Shown one piece after another: positions 35,077 to 45,625 of a stretch of 64,000 nucleotides of DNA. The translations under genes were made by a program, and so were the position numbers. A model generated the notes under the pieces. It was not told the DNA's origin. It was given only the letters and a program-made list of their open reading frames with translations, and did no database searches. Origin of the DNA: an uncultured Bacteroides sp. (GTDB taxonomy: Bacteria > Bacteroidota > Bacteroidia > Bacteroidales > Bacteroidaceae); contig NZ_CABUHK010000016.1 in assembly GCF_902491285.1 (NCBI RefSeq), forward strand, positions 13,086 through 77,085. The letters run 5' to 3'. The stretch's first letter is position 1. Each line of letters opens with the position of its first letter.

Positions 35077-36561
35077 ATGAATTTCTTATCAATATTCGTA
35101 CTTATCCCCCTCCTGATGCTGGCCGGACTCTGGGCAGCAAGAGGAATAAAAGCGATCCGCGGGGTTATGGTTACTGGCGCATCGGCACTTCTGATTGCAT
35201 CTGTCGTACTTACATTCATGTATCTGGGAGAGCGTAGTGCCGGAAATACAGCGGAAATGCTTTTCCGTGCAGACACCCTTTGGTATGCACCGCTTCATAT
35301 CTCCTATTCGGTCGGCGTCGACGGAATCTCGGTAGCCATGCTGTTACTGTCCGCCATCATCGTCTTCACCGGAACATTCGCTTCCTGGCGTCTGCAACCT
35401 CTGACAAAAGAATATTTCCTTTGGTTCACCCTATTGTCAATGGGAGTATTCGGATTCTTTATATCCGTAGACTTATTCACCATGTTTATGTTCTACGAAA
35501 TAGCCCTGATACCTATGTACCTGCTGATCGGCGTATGGGGTTCGGGACGCAAGGAATATGCAGCCATGAAGCTGACACTGATGCTGATGGGCGGTTCCGC
35601 CTTCCTGCTGATCGGAATCCTCGGAATCTACTTCGGCTCGGGAGCAACGACAATGAACCTGCTCGAAATCGCACAGTTACACAATATACCGTTTGCACAA
35701 CAATGCATCTGGTTCCCGCTGACTTTCCTCGGCTTTGGTGTACTGGGTGCCCTCTTCCCATTCCATACCTGGAGTCCCGACGGTCATGCTTCCGCCCCGA
35801 CAGCAGTATCCATGCTCCATGCCGGAGTATTGATGAAGCTGGGTGGTTACGGATGTTTCCGCATCGCCATGTACCTGATGCCGGAAGCCGCTAACGAACT
35901 TTCATGGATATTCCTGATACTGACAGGTATCTCTGTGGTCTACGGAGCCTTCTCCGCTTGCGTACAGACTGACTTGAAATATATCAACGCCTACTCTTCC
36001 GTATCTCACTGCGGACTGGTTCTCTTCGCCATCCTGATGCTGAATCAGACGGCTGCAACGGGAGCTATCCTCCAAATGCTGTCCCACGGATTGATGACAG
36101 CCTTGTTCTTCGCCCTTATCGGTATGATTTACGGACGTACACACACCCGTGACGTTCGCGAGCTTGCCGGTCTGATGAAGATTATGCCGTTCCTCAGTGT
36201 ATGTTACGTGATTGCCGGTCTTGCCAACCTCGGTCTTCCGGGGCTGAGTGGTTTCATTGCCGAAATGACCATCTTCGTCGGTTCTTTCCAGAACAACGAT
36301 GTATTCCACCGCACACTGACTATCATCGCCTGCTCTTCGATCGTGATTACAGCAGTCTATATCCTGCGCCTGGTAGGTAAGATTCTGTATGGAACCTGTA
36401 CCAACAAGCACCACCTCGAACTGACCGACGCAACGTGGGACGAACGTGTAGCCGTTATCTGCCTCATCGTTTGTGTAGCCGGACTGGGTATGGCTCCTTT
36501 TTGGATCAGCCACATGATTGGTGAAAGTGTATTGCCGGTTGTCTCACAACTGATACCCTAA
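35077..36561 (+). CDS. nuoM: NADH-quinone oxidoreductase subunit M
   Basis: Antiporter-like proton-pumping subunit, 494 residues. Conserved: MFMFYEIALIPMYLLIGVWG, the FHTWSPDGHASAPTAVSMLHAGVLMKLGGYG block with its key lysine, and YSSVSHCGLVLFAI. Fourteen predicted helices. Preceded by a short AT-rich repeat spacer. Confidence 0.97.
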   Translation: MNFLSIFVLIPLLMLAGLWAARGIKAIRGVMVTGASALLIASVVLTFMYLGERSAGNTAEMLFRADTLWYAPLHISYSVGVDGISVAMLLLSAIIVFTGTFASWRLQPLTKEYFLWFTLLSMGVFGFFISVDLFTMFMFYEIALIPMYLLIGVWGSGRKEYAAMKLTLMLMGGSAFLLIGILGIYFGSGATTMNLLEIAQLHNIPFAQQCIWFPLTFLGFGVLGALFPFHTWSPDGHASAPTAVSMLHAGVLMKLGGYGCFRIAMYLMPEAANELSWIFLILTGISVVYGAFSACVQTDLKYINAYSSVSHCGLVLFAILMLNQTAATGAILQMLSHGLMTALFFALIGMIYGRTHTRDVRELAGLMKIMPFLSVCYVIAGLANLGLPGLSGFIAEMTIFVGSFQNNDVFHRTLTIIACSSIVITAVYILRLVGKILYGTCTNKHHLELTDATWDERVAVICLIVCVAGLGMAPFWISHMIGESVLPVVSQLIP

Positions 36562-36598
36562 ATAGTAAATTGTAAATCGTTAAATAGTAAATTACAAT
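36562..36598. repeat. AGTAAAT-rich spacer between nuoM and nuoN
   Basis: AATAGTAAATTGTAAATCGTTAAATAGTAAATT: short direct repeats, near copy of the nuoL-nuoM spacer. Confidence 0.6.
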
Positions 36599-38038
36599 AT
36601 GGATTATTCACAATTTCTACATATGCGAGAAGAGCTGTCGCTCGTAGTTGTTCTGCTACTACTGTTCTTGGCCGACCTCTTCATGAGTCCGGACGCACAC
36701 AAAAATGACGGAAAAGCACGACTGAACACCATGTTACCCGTCATTCTGATGGCGATTCATACAGCTATCAATCTCGTTCCGGGAACTGCTGCCGACGTAT
36801 TTGGCGGTATGTACCACTACGTACCCATGCATACGGTTGTCAAGTCAATTCTGAACGTAGGTACACTGATTGTCTTCCTGATGGCACACGAATGGATGAA
36901 ACGTGAAGATACCTCTTTCAAACAAGGAGAATTTTATGTACTGACACTCTCCACTCTGTTTGGTATGTATCTCATGATTTCCGCCGGACACTTCCTGATG
37001 TTCTTCATCGGACTGGAAACGGCATCCATCCCGATGGCTGCCCTGATTGCCTTCGACAAATACCGTCACAACTCTGCCGAAGCAGGAGCCAAGTATATTC
37101 TTACCGCCCTCTTCTCCAGCGCCCTGTTGTTGTTCGGCTTGTCCATGATTTACGGTTCCACCGGAACGTTGTATTTTGAAGACCTTCCCGCCCATATCGA
37201 CGGAAATCCGTTGCAAATCATGGCATTCGTATTCTTCTTCACAGGGATGGCATTCAAGTTATCACTCGTTCCGTTCCACCTTTGGACAGCAGACGTATAC
37301 GAAGGTGCACCAAGTACGGTCACCGCTTATCTGAGCGTTGTTTCAAAAGGTTCGGCCGCTTTCGTGCTAATGGCTATTCTTATCAAAGTATTCGCTCCGA
37401 TGATAAACGACTGGCAGGAAGTGCTTTACTGGGTGATTATCGCCTCTATCACCATTGCCAACATATTCGCTATCCGCCAGCAGAACCTGAAACGTCTGAT
37501 GGCATTCTCCAGTATCTCACAAGCCGGATATATCATGCTGGGCGTTATCGGCGGCACCGCACAGGGAATGACAGCGTTAGTATATTACGTACTTGTATAT
37601 GCTGCCGCCAACCTCGGCGTATTTGCCGTAATCACTATCGTGGCACTACGCAGCCAGAAGTTCACACTCGAAGATTATGCGGGACTTTACAAGACGAATC
37701 CGAAGGTAGCGCTCCTTATGACCCTGTCTTTATTCTCATTGGCAGGTATCCCTCCTTTTGCCGGATTCTTCTCGAAGTTCTTTATCTTCATGGCGGCTTT
37801 CGATGCAGGTTTCCATCTGCTGGTATTCATCGCATTGGTCAATACAGTGATTTCACTGTACTACTATCTGCTGATTGTGAAGGCAATGTATATCACCCCT
37901 TCCGACGATCCGATTCCCACATTCCGCAGCGACCGCTGTACAAAATGGGGACTGGCGCTTTGTACGCTGGGCATTATCGGACTGGGTATCGCAAGTATCG
38001 TATATCAGTCTATTGATAAACTCTCGTTCGGTATATAA
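36599..38038 (+). CDS. nuoN: NADH-quinone oxidoreductase subunit N
   Basis: Antiporter-like proton-pumping subunit, 479 residues. Conserved: [71 protein letters not shown] and the [17 protein letters not shown] segment. It is last gene of the nuo set and is followed by a strong terminator. No nuoE, nuoF or nuoG follows. Confidence 0.97.
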   Translation: MDYSQFLHMREELSLVVVLLLLFLADLFMSPDAHKNDGKARLNTMLPVILMAIHTAINLVPGTAADVFGGMYHYVPMHTVVKSILNVGTLIVFLMAHEWMKREDTSFKQGEFYVLTLSTLFGMYLMISAGHFLMFFIGLETASIPMAALIAFDKYRHNSAEAGAKYILTALFSSALLLFGLSMIYGSTGTLYFEDLPAHIDGNPLQIMAFVFFFTGMAFKLSLVPFHLWTADVYEGAPSTVTAYLSVVSKGSAAFVLMAILIKVFAPMINDWQEVLYWVIIASITIANIFAIRQQNLKRLMAFSSISQAGYIMLGVIGGTAQGMTALVYYVLVYAAANLGVFAVITIVALRSQKFTLEDYAGLYKTNPKVALLMTLSLFSLAGIPPFAGFFSKFFIFMAAFDAGFHLLVFIALVNTVISLYYYLLIVKAMYITPSDDPIPTFRSDRCTKWGLALCTLGIIGLGIASIVYQSIDKLSFGI

Positions 38039-38070
38039 TAAAAAACAATCGACCGGAACTGTATAACAGA

Positions 38071-38114
38071 AAAAGGCAGTAGCCTCCCATCAACGGGAGC
38101 AGCTACTGCCTTTT
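38071..38114. terminator. Bidirectional terminator between nuoN and the sensor kinase gene
   Basis: AAAAGGCAGTAGC pairs with GCTACTGCCTTTT, with an inner CTCCC/GGGAG stem and AT-rich loop. A-run on the left and T-run on the right let it end both the nuo transcript and the convergent kinase transcript. Confidence 0.9.
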
Positions 38115-38168
38115 CTCTTATTATCGTTACAGTCTGAATGCCTGAAAAGCCGTACATTCCCAATATAC

Positions 38169-40961
38169 TCATTCCGTCACAATCACCCCTGGCAGCCTGA
38201 ACCAGAACCGTGAACCCCTGCCCGGTTCGGAGTCAACGCCTATCCGTCCGCCCAGTTGCTCTACGATACTCTGACAGATGGAAAGTCCCAGTCCTGTGCC
38301 GGGCACGAAAGAGTTGAGCTTGACAAAACGCTCGAAGATATGCGACTGATGTTCCTCGTCAATCCCCACTCCCGTATCCTGTACATAAAATTCCAGTTCT
38401 TCGCCCTTTATCTGATACCCCACACGGATACTTCCGTGCGAAGTAAACTTAATCGCGTTGTTCACAAAGTTGGAGATAACCTGATGCAGACGGTTGCGGT
38501 CGCTGATAATATGGCATTGCGAAAGACACGAGTCAAACAGAAGTTCCACTCCTTCCTTCGTTTTCATCTGCAAGGAGCGGACAATATCTTCGCACAGTGC
38601 GTTCACATCGACATCTCCGATAGAAAATTCGAACGTACCGGCTTCAATCTTCGAAAGGTCAAGTATATCCGTAATCAGTTGCAGCAGCAAGTCATTATTG
38701 TCACGGACTATTTTAACATATTCTCTCCGTTCCTCAAGATTATCCGCTTCAACCAGCAAGTCAGAGAAACCGACAATGGCATTCAACGGAGTGCGGATCT
38801 CATGGCTCATATTGGCAAGGAAAGCACTCTTCAGACGGTCGGCCATTTCCGCCTTGTCACGTGCCAGAATCAGTTCCGCCTCCGTCTCCTTCAACTCCGT
38901 GATATCGTAATTGATGCCTATGATTTCTATCTCATCCTCTTCCGGCTTGTAGGTAGTCACTACGATGTTGGAGCGTACCCAGTTCCACCGGTCTGTCGTC
39001 CCCACACGGCGGACACGCATTTCCTTCTGGAAATGACGTCTGTTACCCTTCTTCACTTCTTCGAAGAAATCAAGAATACTTTGCCGGTCGTCCGGATGCA
39101 CATGGCGGTAAACGCCTACGACTTCACTCAACGGAGTATCTTCATCCTCTCCCATATTCTTATACCATTGCTTGATGGCATATCCCTTCCGGTTCATGAG
39201 GTTCAACTTGGCATAACCCACTTTGGCATAGTCTGATATCAACAGGAAGAAGTTCTCGAAATCACGGACACGGTTCAGCGTGTCAAGACGTTCGGTGTTA
39301 TCAATGCTAATAAGAATATATCCGTTAAAGTTGCCCTCGTTGTCGTAGAGTTTGCTGACCTTGGTATAGATATCTATCGACTTTGAAAGACTGGAAGTAT
39401 AATAACCTTCAGCCCGTTCGAAAGAATAGTTGAGACGGAAATCTACCATATCTTCATTCTTCACGCGGTCACGGATAACCTGTGAGACATTCGGGTTTTC
39501 AAAGAAATTCACCCCTATCACTGCCGATTTGTCCAGCACTCCGAATATCTCCAAATCCATATTGTTCATATCGACCAGATAACCGTCCTTGTCGTAAATT
39601 TCCACTCCCGCCGGAATATTGGCAAAGATATTCTGAAATAGTTTTTCGCTGCGGTCCATTGCCCGGTTGGCTTTCACCGCCTGCGTAGTATCGAGGAACA
39701 GGGCAACCACTTCATCTTTCTCCGGTGAATAAACAATCCAATGGGTATAAGTCCCGGTTTTGGCGAAGTACTCATTCCCTTCCTTATAAGTATTATCACG
39801 CATCACACTTATCAAAAGGTCGAGTTTAGAAACATAGTCGGGATGTATATCCGAAGCCAGACATCCCTTGTATTCTTCTATCGGCCTGCCGAAAAACTTA
39901 ACGACCAAGCTATTCCCATCCGTTATCTTATAATCACAAGGCTCATTCCTCTCGTCCCGGACTATCGACAACCGAATATACCCCATCGGCATAAAGCGGA
40001 ACAAGTTGTTCAGGAAGACCTGTTCACGGATTACATCATCCTTGGCCTTACGCAGTTCGATACAGATGCCGATAATATTGGCTAATGAAGAAAACCACTG
40101 ATAATCTTCATTGCTCCATTCGTGATAGGACTTGACTAAATCAATGCCCATATATCCCCAGATACGGTCGTTTGCCATCAAAGGAGTCACCATCATCGAC
40201 AGGATGCCTTGCGCATCAAGGAAATGAAATTCCTCGTCCGCCTCTGCGGGCAACTGATTCAAGGAATTCAGCACAATAGGCTTGCCGGAAAGAATCTGCC
40301 GGCTCCACCATCTTCCCTGATCGATAGGAATATCTTGCAGACTGCCTTTCTCGGACGATACGCCTTCGGAGACGACTTCGTAGGTACAACTCTGATGAGT
40401 GTGATTTTCATCATATTCGAAGATATAGACACGCCCTTCACCGTAATAGAGATTCAGGATATCATTCAAAATCTCCATGACACAAGAGTTTACTTCTTCA
40501 TCGCGAAGGAAACGGAGTAAAGACTGGGAGATAAAATTCTGACGGCGAAGCAGACTGTTCACCCTTCTCAATGCGTCTCTTTGTTCGGTTTCTTTAGGAG
40601 CTTCCACCCGCTGGATGACTCCGAAAGATTTATCACCATCATTGGTTCCCGTGCCTTTCTCACGGTGAGCCAGACGAGTATGCAACCAGATTTCACCATA
40701 CTTGGAATGAACAGGAAAAGTCTGTTCATAAAAGTTCCGGTGTATATTCGCATTTGCACGAAACTCTTGAATGATTTGCTCACGGTAATCCTCGCGTATC
40801 AAATTCTGAAAATCCTGAAAGGAAATGGTATCCCCCTCCAATCCGAGAAGGTCACAAAGGAAATCAGAGCACAAATAATGTCCTGCGGCAAAATCGGCTT
40901 CCCACCACCCTATCTGGGCTAGAGAAGCCATCTTGATATACCGCTCGTAGTCTGTTTGCAT
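38169..40961 (-). CDS. Multi-PAS/GAF sensor histidine kinase (orphan)
   Basis: Cytoplasmic sensor kinase of 930 residues without transmembrane segments. Order: PAS (~10-125), GAF (~170-320), PAS-type domains at ~340-440, ~445-570 and ~580-690, then HisKA with H-box [14 protein letters not shown] (His near 718), and HATPase with N-box [10 protein letters not shown]1 DTGVGID and G2 [10 protein letters not shown]. No receiver domain or response regulator gene is adjacent, so it is an orphan whose partner is elsewhere. The signal is unknown; several PAS domains suggest redox or small-ligand input. It is downstream of and on the same strand as the beta-helix lipoprotein/TonB receptor pair (141-bp gap), but a functional link is unproven. 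Confidence 0.93.
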   Translation of the reverse strand: MQTDYERYIKMASLAQIGWWEADFAAGHYLCSDFLCDLLGLEGDTISFQDFQNLIREDYREQIIQEFRANANIHRNFYEQTFPVHSKYGEIWLHTRLAHREKGTGTNDGDKSFGVIQRVEAPKETEQRDALRRVNSLLRRQNFISQSLLRFLRDEEVNSCVMEILNDILNLYYGEGRVYIFEYDENHTHQSCTYEVVSEGVSSEKGSLQDIPIDQGRWWSRQILSGKPIVLNSLNQLPAEADEEFHFLDAQGILSMMVTPLMANDRIWGYMGIDLVKSYHEWSNEDYQWFSSLANIIGICIELRKAKDDVIREQVFLNNLFRFMPMGYIRLSIVRDERNEPCDYKITDGNSLVVKFFGRPIEEYKGCLASDIHPDYVSKLDLLISVMRDNTYKEGNEYFAKTGTYTHWIVYSPEKDEVVALFLDTTQAVKANRAMDRSEKLFQNIFANIPAGVEIYDKDGYLVDMNNMDLEIFGVLDKSAVIGVNFFENPNVSQVIRDRVKNEDMVDFRLNYSFERAEGYYTSSLSKSIDIYTKVSKLYDNEGNFNGYILISIDNTERLDTLNRVRDFENFFLLISDYAKVGYAKLNLMNRKGYAIKQWYKNMGEDEDTPLSEVVGVYRHVHPDDRQSILDFFEEVKKGNRRHFQKEMRVRRVGTTDRWNWVRSNIVVTTYKPEEDEIEIIGINYDITELKETEAELILARDKAEMADRLKSAFLANMSHEIRTPLNAIVGFSDLLVEADNLEERREYVKIVRDNNDLLLQLITDILDLSKIEAGTFEFSIGDVDVNALCEDIVRSLQMKTKEGVELLFDSCLSQCHIISDRNRLHQVISNFVNNAIKFTSHGSIRVGYQIKGEELEFYVQDTGVGIDEEHQSHIFERFVKLNSFVPGTGLGLSICQSIVEQLGGRIGVDSEPGRGSRFWFRLPGVIVTE

Positions 40962-41102
40962 ATTTTATTTCATTAAATGAAAATGAATAGCAAAGATACG
41001 AAAAAGGAATAAAGAGATACTATAAAGCCACTAATAATTATATAGCGGAAAGTACGTGACAGAGACGACAATACCCTGTATCTTATTCCACCGCTATTCA
41101 GC
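40962..41102. other. Intergenic gap upstream of the sensor kinase
   Basis: AT-rich, no gene or clear hairpin recognised. It must hold the kinase ribosome binding site and possibly its promoter. Confidence 0.4.
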
Positions 41103-42356
41103 TTAAAGTGCCGGAAAAGTATAACCTGTCCACCCCATAACCGAAGTATCCGCACCGGTATTGGAAGCTCCTTCTGTAAGCGTGATGCTTCCCTGGTTCT
41201 CTACATTCTTGCCTGGGTCACTGCTGTCTTCATAATCTACTCTTTCCTTTTTGCTGTATGAGAAAGAAGAAAGGTTGCAAGTCACGTTGATTGTCACCGT
41301 ACCACCTCCTTTGGAGTCGGTTGCGTCCACCAAGTCCTTGGCTTTCAATCCCGTCAGATTCAATGTCGATGTCACCAGAGCGTTCTTGATAGTGGCAGTT
41401 GCTCCACGGCGTATTTTAATCACATCGTCCATAGCATTCTTCTGTCCGGTGGTAGTGTTGCCGCCTACGGTATTGTTGATGATAGTCATGCCATCTACGA
41501 TAAAGTTCGACTGATTCTTATGCTCCGGCCCTTTTCCGTCCAGGTTACCGTCGGCTTCGATACCGCGCGGGTCTTCTTCCGTACTGGTATATCCTTCTTC
41601 CCAAATACCGTAGCAGTTTTTCAAAGTACCTGTATATCCTTGTGTGAAGTCGAACATATCATCATCCGGGTTCACAGCCAGAAGATTGGTTACGTTGACC
41701 GTACCGCCAAAAAACTCGATGGCATCATCCGCACTCTCAAGGATATAGATGTTCTCAACTTTCGTTCCGTTTCCCACACCGTTCAGTGTCAATCCGTTGT
41801 GCTCGATGTCGGCAGTGTTGCGCGCACCTGCATAGAAGATATTGACGTAAGTAAGCGCCCCAGAATTGTCCGACGCGTTGTCACCACCATATTTATAGGC
41901 ATTGTTCACTTCGGCATTGGCAGTATTGCCGCTTTCGTTCGCACCGGAGATAGGCGCTTTTCCGTTCAGGATGATTCCGCCCCAGTCGCCGGACTTCGGA
42001 GTAGTTTCTCCGGAAGTGAAGGTTACAGGAGCGGCAGATGTACCGTTCGCATAAAGCTTTCCACCCTGTGCCACGAGGATATAACTGCTGAATCCTTTTG
42101 CTGCCTTGATGGTGGTTCCGGCAGGAATAGTCAGTTCACCGCCGTTTTCGATAATGACAGTTCCGCCCAGCACATAGTCGCCGGCTTCCAGTGTCTGCTT
42201 GCCGATAAGATTTCCTTTCAGAGTTTTTCCGTCTGCTGCCAATATGGACGAGTCGCCCGGAATGTTATCTCCATCATTATCACTTCCGCAAGAAGTCAGG
42301 GTCAAGGTTGTTGCCATGGCTGCCATAGCCATCATGCTTAAAAATAGTCTTTTCAT
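41103..42356 (-). CDS. Beta-helix lipoprotein, partner of the TonB-dependent receptor
   Basis: Lipoprotein of 417 residues with lipobox TLTLTSC (Cys23) followed by GSDNDGDN. The acidic residues after the cysteine resemble the surface-export signal of Bacteroides lipoproteins, so it may be displayed outside. The rest is Gly/Thr/Asn-rich, of right-handed beta-helix type, e.g. GGTVIIENGGELTIPAGT and YILVAQGGKLYANG, with calcium-like D/N-rich loops (NPDDDMF). No catalytic residues are recognisable. It starts 36 bp after the TonB receptor stop and so is its operon partner in the position where SusD would normally be, but it is not SusD-like. The ligand is unknown. Confidence 0.85.
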   Translation of the reverse strand: MKRLFLSMMAMAAMATTLTLTSCGSDNDGDNIPGDSSILAADGKTLKGNLIGKQTLEAGDYVLGGTVIIENGGELTIPAGTTIKAAKGFSSYILVAQGGKLYANGTSAAPVTFTSGETTPKSGDWGGIILNGKAPISGANESGNTANAEVNNAYKYGGDNASDNSGALTYVNIFYAGARNTADIEHNGLTLNGVGNGTKVENIYILESADDAIEFFGGTVNVTNLLAVNPDDDMFDFTQGYTGTLKNCYGIWEEGYTSTEEDPRGIEADGNLDGKGPEHKNQSNFIVDGMTIINNTVGGNTTTGQKNAMDDVIKIRRGATATIKNALVTSTLNLTGLKAKDLVDATDSKGGGTVTINVTCNLSSFSYSKKERVDYEDSSDPGKNVENQGSITLTEGASNTGADTSVMGWTGYTFPAL

Positions 42357-42392
42357 TTCCTTTAAATATTTAAATAGTTTATATGTAAGAGC

Positions 42393-45107
42393 CTAAAATG
42401 TGCACGACACTCCCAAGCTCACGTTTATTCCTTTCTTATAATCGCCCAACACTACTTTCCGGTTGTTGCCGCTGGCTTCCCGCCTCAACCGGTAGGCCGG
42501 ATTGAGCAGGTTGCGTGCCTTGAGACTGAACAAGAAATGCTTGCCGAACTTGGCCTGCGATACAAAATCAAGTGTGGTTACTCCTTCTTCCATGATGTTC
42601 CGGTATCCTTGCGTGCCGAGGGTATATACTTTCTCGCCCACATATCCCCAAACAAGAGTGTTGGTAAATGAGTGCCTACCGGTAGAATAGGTATGCGACA
42701 AATCAAAGTTTGCAATCCACGGCGCTGCCCCTTCGAGCTGGGAGCCTTCCTTGTCGGTAGCCGCGATGTCGGGGTCATCTATTATGGCGTTAGTGTAGAT
42801 GTATGAGCCGTTGAGCCCTGCCGAAAGCCTGTTCGTGCCGTTTTTCCCTGCCGGACGTACGAGAAGATTCTTGCGTATTTCCAGCTCGATACCTGCTACG
42901 GTAGCCTGGCCGGATATGTTCTCATAAGAGAGGAATCCGCCTGCGCTCGGAGTTTCGATACGTGAAATAGGGTTCTTTATCATTTTGTAGAAGGCGGTAA
43001 GCGAGATAAGTTCCGTAGGTGTGGGGGTAAAGTCCCATTTCAAATCCAGGTTGTAGTTGTCCGACGGTTTCAGATTCGCGTTACCCTGGCTCTTGAAGTT
43101 GACTCCTACATAGCGGTAAGGTGAAATCTCTTTTGATTGCGGCAATGTGTATGTCTTACTCGCCCCCAGTCGCAATGTATGTTTGTCCGTCAGGTTATAT
43201 CTCAGATTCAGGCTCGGAAGAAAATAGTTTTCCCTGATGCTGTTCTTTCCTTTGGAGTTGCCTTTGTCTACGTTGTAATCCACGGTCATATCAACGTTAT
43301 CATACTTCACTCCCAGGTTTGCCACCCAGCGGGATGAAAACTGGTAGACGGCTTCCGCATAAACGGAGTGTATATTCTTTTTCACTGTATATTTGTCTAC
43401 GGCATTGTCTACGTTAAAGCGGGTCCCGAAATTGGCGGATGTATAAAAGTCATCCAGTGCAATATCATTCAATGAAGTGAACGACGGCCCGTTAAGAGTT
43501 ATCAGGTTGTATTCCGTCTGTTCAAAATCATCATTTACGATGCGTCCCGTATAGCCTATGCGAAGCTGCGATATTTCTTCCTGACTGTCCTTTAGCCGAT
43601 ATACCAGTCCACCGCGAAGATTCAGGTCGTTCTCCGTCAATGCGGCAAAAGTGCGGAACTGCGTATTTCCTCCTACCAGCCCGTAACCTGTATCATTCTT
43701 CGTTATCTCGTTGATGCGGCGATCCGGTTCGTATCCGCGCACCATATTATAAGAGACTCCCGCGTCGAAACTCAACGCGTCTGTCAGTCCCCAGTTACTC
43801 GTCAGTTGGTTGACAATAAGCAGGTTGTCATTCACTTGTTGGCGGCGGGTCATCCCTTGATTACCGTAATCATCGCTGAAGGTATCATTTTTGCCTTCAT
43901 AATTTCCAACAGACTGGGTACTGTTGTGCACCAGCATAAGATTGTATGCCAGGTGGTGACGGTTCTGCATATCAAAATCCACGTTGGCCAGTGCCAGTTG
44001 ACTGATATTGACGGCGGACTTATGCCCTGTCATGTCCTTGTAGACGGTTCCGTCGGTTGTGGTATTACGTATGGTTTCATCTGTGTAGCGATAATCCGTG
44101 GTATGCCCTGCAGTGGCGAAAAAAGAGAGAACGTTACGTTCTCCGCCTACGTAGAATCTCTTTCCGCCGGATATATTGTAACTGCGGTCTATCTGGAAAT
44201 TCTGTGCTGCCGGATCCAGCTTGTTTTCAAATCCCCATGCGTTACCCAACGGTTGCGTACGGTTGGCAAATCCGAAGGGGTTCGTTCCGTCCGGTTTCAG
44301 GAAGTCGGCGGTCATAGTCTGTGTATTCACTCCTGCAGAAACGCCTGCGCTGACATATCCGCTGCCGACCAGTTCTTTGGAAGCAATATCAATATTGGCC
44401 CCTCCCACATCACCGCTTCCACCGGCGGTAAAGGCTTTGTTTACTCCGACAGACTGTATGATGTCTGTCCCGAAGAAATCGAGTGAGATATTCTTGTATT
44501 CCGGATCTTCCGACGGTACCGGAAACCCGTTGAAGGTGGTGGTATTATAACGGTCGCCCAGTCCACGGACAAAGACGTTTTTTACTCCGTCCTGCTTGGA
44601 GATTCCGGAAACTTTGGTGACAGCGCCTTCGGCATCGGAAACGCCTTTACGGGAGAGTTCCTTCACACCTACAGACTGCACGGCGATAACGGCTTTCTGC
44701 TGTTCGAGCAAAAGCATATTCTCGTTTTCACGATTCTTCTTTGCTACAACTACTACATCAGAAAGTTCCTGGGCGTCGGTTTCCAGTTCCAGATTCAGTA
44801 TCACCAGTTTACCGTTCTCTACACGAACCTTGCGGCGTACTTCGGTCTTGTAGCCTACATATTTAATCTCAATATCATACATACCTTCCAAAACACCGGC
44901 GGCATTCAATTCGAAATTACCGTCCATATCGGTAACTGCTCCGGCTGGTGTGCCTATCAGGCGAATAGTCGCTCCTATCAGAGGTTCCTTTGAAAGTTTG
45001 TCTTTCACAGCTCCTTTTACCTTGATATTTGCAGCCAATGCGGGAAGTACACACAACAAGCAGAAGAAGGCCGCAACAGAAAATCTTAAAAGAAATAGTT
45101 TTTTCAT
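42393..45107 (-). CDS. TonB-dependent outer-membrane receptor
   Basis: Outer-membrane importer of 904 residues. Signal peptide 1-25 (LPALAA); carboxypeptidase-regulatory-like beta-sandwich at 28-112 (VKGAVKDKLSKEPLIGATI, the usual Bacteroidetes N-terminal extension); a plug domain ~125-235 with RGLGDRYNTTTFNGFPVP; then a beta barrel ending in VSLGVSCTF with C-terminal aromatic Phe, as needed for BAM insertion. It is shorter than SusC-type receptors and has no SusD partner. Upstream lies a 518-bp gap with a 22-bp-period array; a TACCTTTG -7 box occurs at 45147-45140. A nearby AraC regulator on the same strand may control it. Substrate not determinable from sequence. Confidence 0.95.
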   Translation of the reverse strand: MKKLFLLRFSVAAFFCLLCVLPALAANIKVKGAVKDKLSKEPLIGATIRLIGTPAGAVTDMDGNFELNAAGVLEGMYDIEIKYVGYKTEVRRKVRVENGKLVILNLELETDAQELSDVVVVAKKNRENENMLLLEQQKAVIAVQSVGVKELSRKGVSDAEGAVTKVSGISKQDGVKNVFVRGLGDRYNTTTFNGFPVPSEDPEYKNISLDFFGTDIIQSVGVNKAFTAGGSGDVGGANIDIASKELVGSGYVSAGVSAGVNTQTMTADFLKPDGTNPFGFANRTQPLGNAWGFENKLDPAAQNFQIDRSYNISGGKRFYVGGERNVLSFFATAGHTTDYRYTDETIRNTTTDGTVYKDMTGHKSAVNISQLALANVDFDMQNRHHLAYNLMLVHNSTQSVGNYEGKNDTFSDDYGNQGMTRRQQVNDNLLIVNQLTSNWGLTDALSFDAGVSYNMVRGYEPDRRINEITKNDTGYGLVGGNTQFRTFAALTENDLNLRGGLVYRLKDSQEEISQLRIGYTGRIVNDDFEQTEYNLITLNGPSFTSLNDIALDDFYTSANFGTRFNVDNAVDKYTVKKNIHSVYAEAVYQFSSRWVANLGVKYDNVDMTVDYNVDKGNSKGKNSIRENYFLPSLNLRYNLTDKHTLRLGASKTYTLPQSKEISPYRYVGVNFKSQGNANLKPSDNYNLDLKWDFTPTPTELISLTAFYKMIKNPISRIETPSAGGFLSYENISGQATVAGIELEIRKNLLVRPAGKNGTNRLSAGLNGSYIYTNAIIDDPDIAATDKEGSQLEGAAPWIANFDLSHTYSTGRHSFTNTLVWGYVGEKVYTLGTQGYRNIMEEGVTTLDFVSQAKFGKHFLFSLKARNLLNPAYRLRREASGNNRKVVLGDYKKGINVSLGVSCTF

Positions 45108-45139
45108 CGAACTTTGCTCTACGTTTTTAAATCTGTGGG

Positions 45140-45147
45140 CAAAGGTA
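45140..45147 (-). promoter_or_regulatory. -7 box of the TonB receptor/lipoprotein genes
   Basis: TACCTTTG on the minus strand, matching TAnnTTTG, 33 bp before the ATG at 45107. No good -33 TTTG seen at the usual spacing. Confidence 0.45.
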
Positions 45148-45265
45148 GAGGGTAGGTATTACAATGATAAGACGAAGAAAATACAATCAATTGAAAGATA
45201 GGTTGCAAGCATGTTACATACCTATCTCCTATCTGTCTAATCCCATCCCACCGGTTTAAAGATTT

Positions 45266-45428
45266 GTTTCCTCCGGTTCCAATATTTGTTTCATTGGTTG
45301 AAACACTTTGTTTCTCGGCGTGAAACACTTCGTTTCTCGGTGTGAAACACTTTGTTTCCCGGTGTGAAACTTTTAGTTTCAAAGCTTGGAAAACTCTTAG
45401 TTTCAAGGTTAGAAAAACTTTTAGTTTC
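45266..45428. repeat. 22-bp-period GAAAC...GTTTC palindrome array 2
   Basis: GTTTC begins at 45266, 45288, 45310, 45332, 45354, 45376, 45400 and 45424: five intervals of exactly 22 bp and two of 24 bp. Most units are GAAACACTTTGTTTC-like palindromes separated by 7 bp such as TCGGTGT. It lies 159 bp upstream of the TonB receptor start. Being translated on either strand it gives only low-complexity peptides, so it is not coding. Confidence 0.9.
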
Positions 45429-45485
45429 AGCATGGCAGAAACCGGTCAATACATGGTTTTAGTTTTATGAATAGGAATTTAATTT

Positions 45486-45584
45486 AGACATAAGAGCAAA
45501 AGAACATAAAGGCCGCACTTGGAAAATTATTTCTGTAGTTTATTAAACTACTATTTTATCTTTTGTTCTTATGTTCTTCTGTCT
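45486..45584. repeat. Hairpin spacer upstream of the TonB receptor
   Basis: AGACATAAGAGCAAAAGAACATAAA at the left and TTTTGTTCTTATGTTCTTCTGTCT at the right are imperfect inverted copies built of AGAACATAAG words. At its centre, GTAGTTTA-T-TAAACTAC (45535-45551) is a perfect 17-bp palindrome. Confidence 0.6.
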
Positions 45585-45625
45585 AAAAATAAATTATCAT
45601 TCTATTATGATACAACACTTATCTA

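Noticed and set aside
41103..45107. SusC/SusD starch-type glycan uptake pair
   Set aside because: The receptor is shorter than SusC and the lipoprotein is a beta-helix type, not the helical TPR fold of SusD; no glycosidases adjoin.
45119..45433. Open frame of about 104 codons on the minus strand through array 2
   Set aside because: It is a translation of the 22-bp repeats into low-complexity peptide (LKLKVF-type repeats) with no ribosome binding site or domain.
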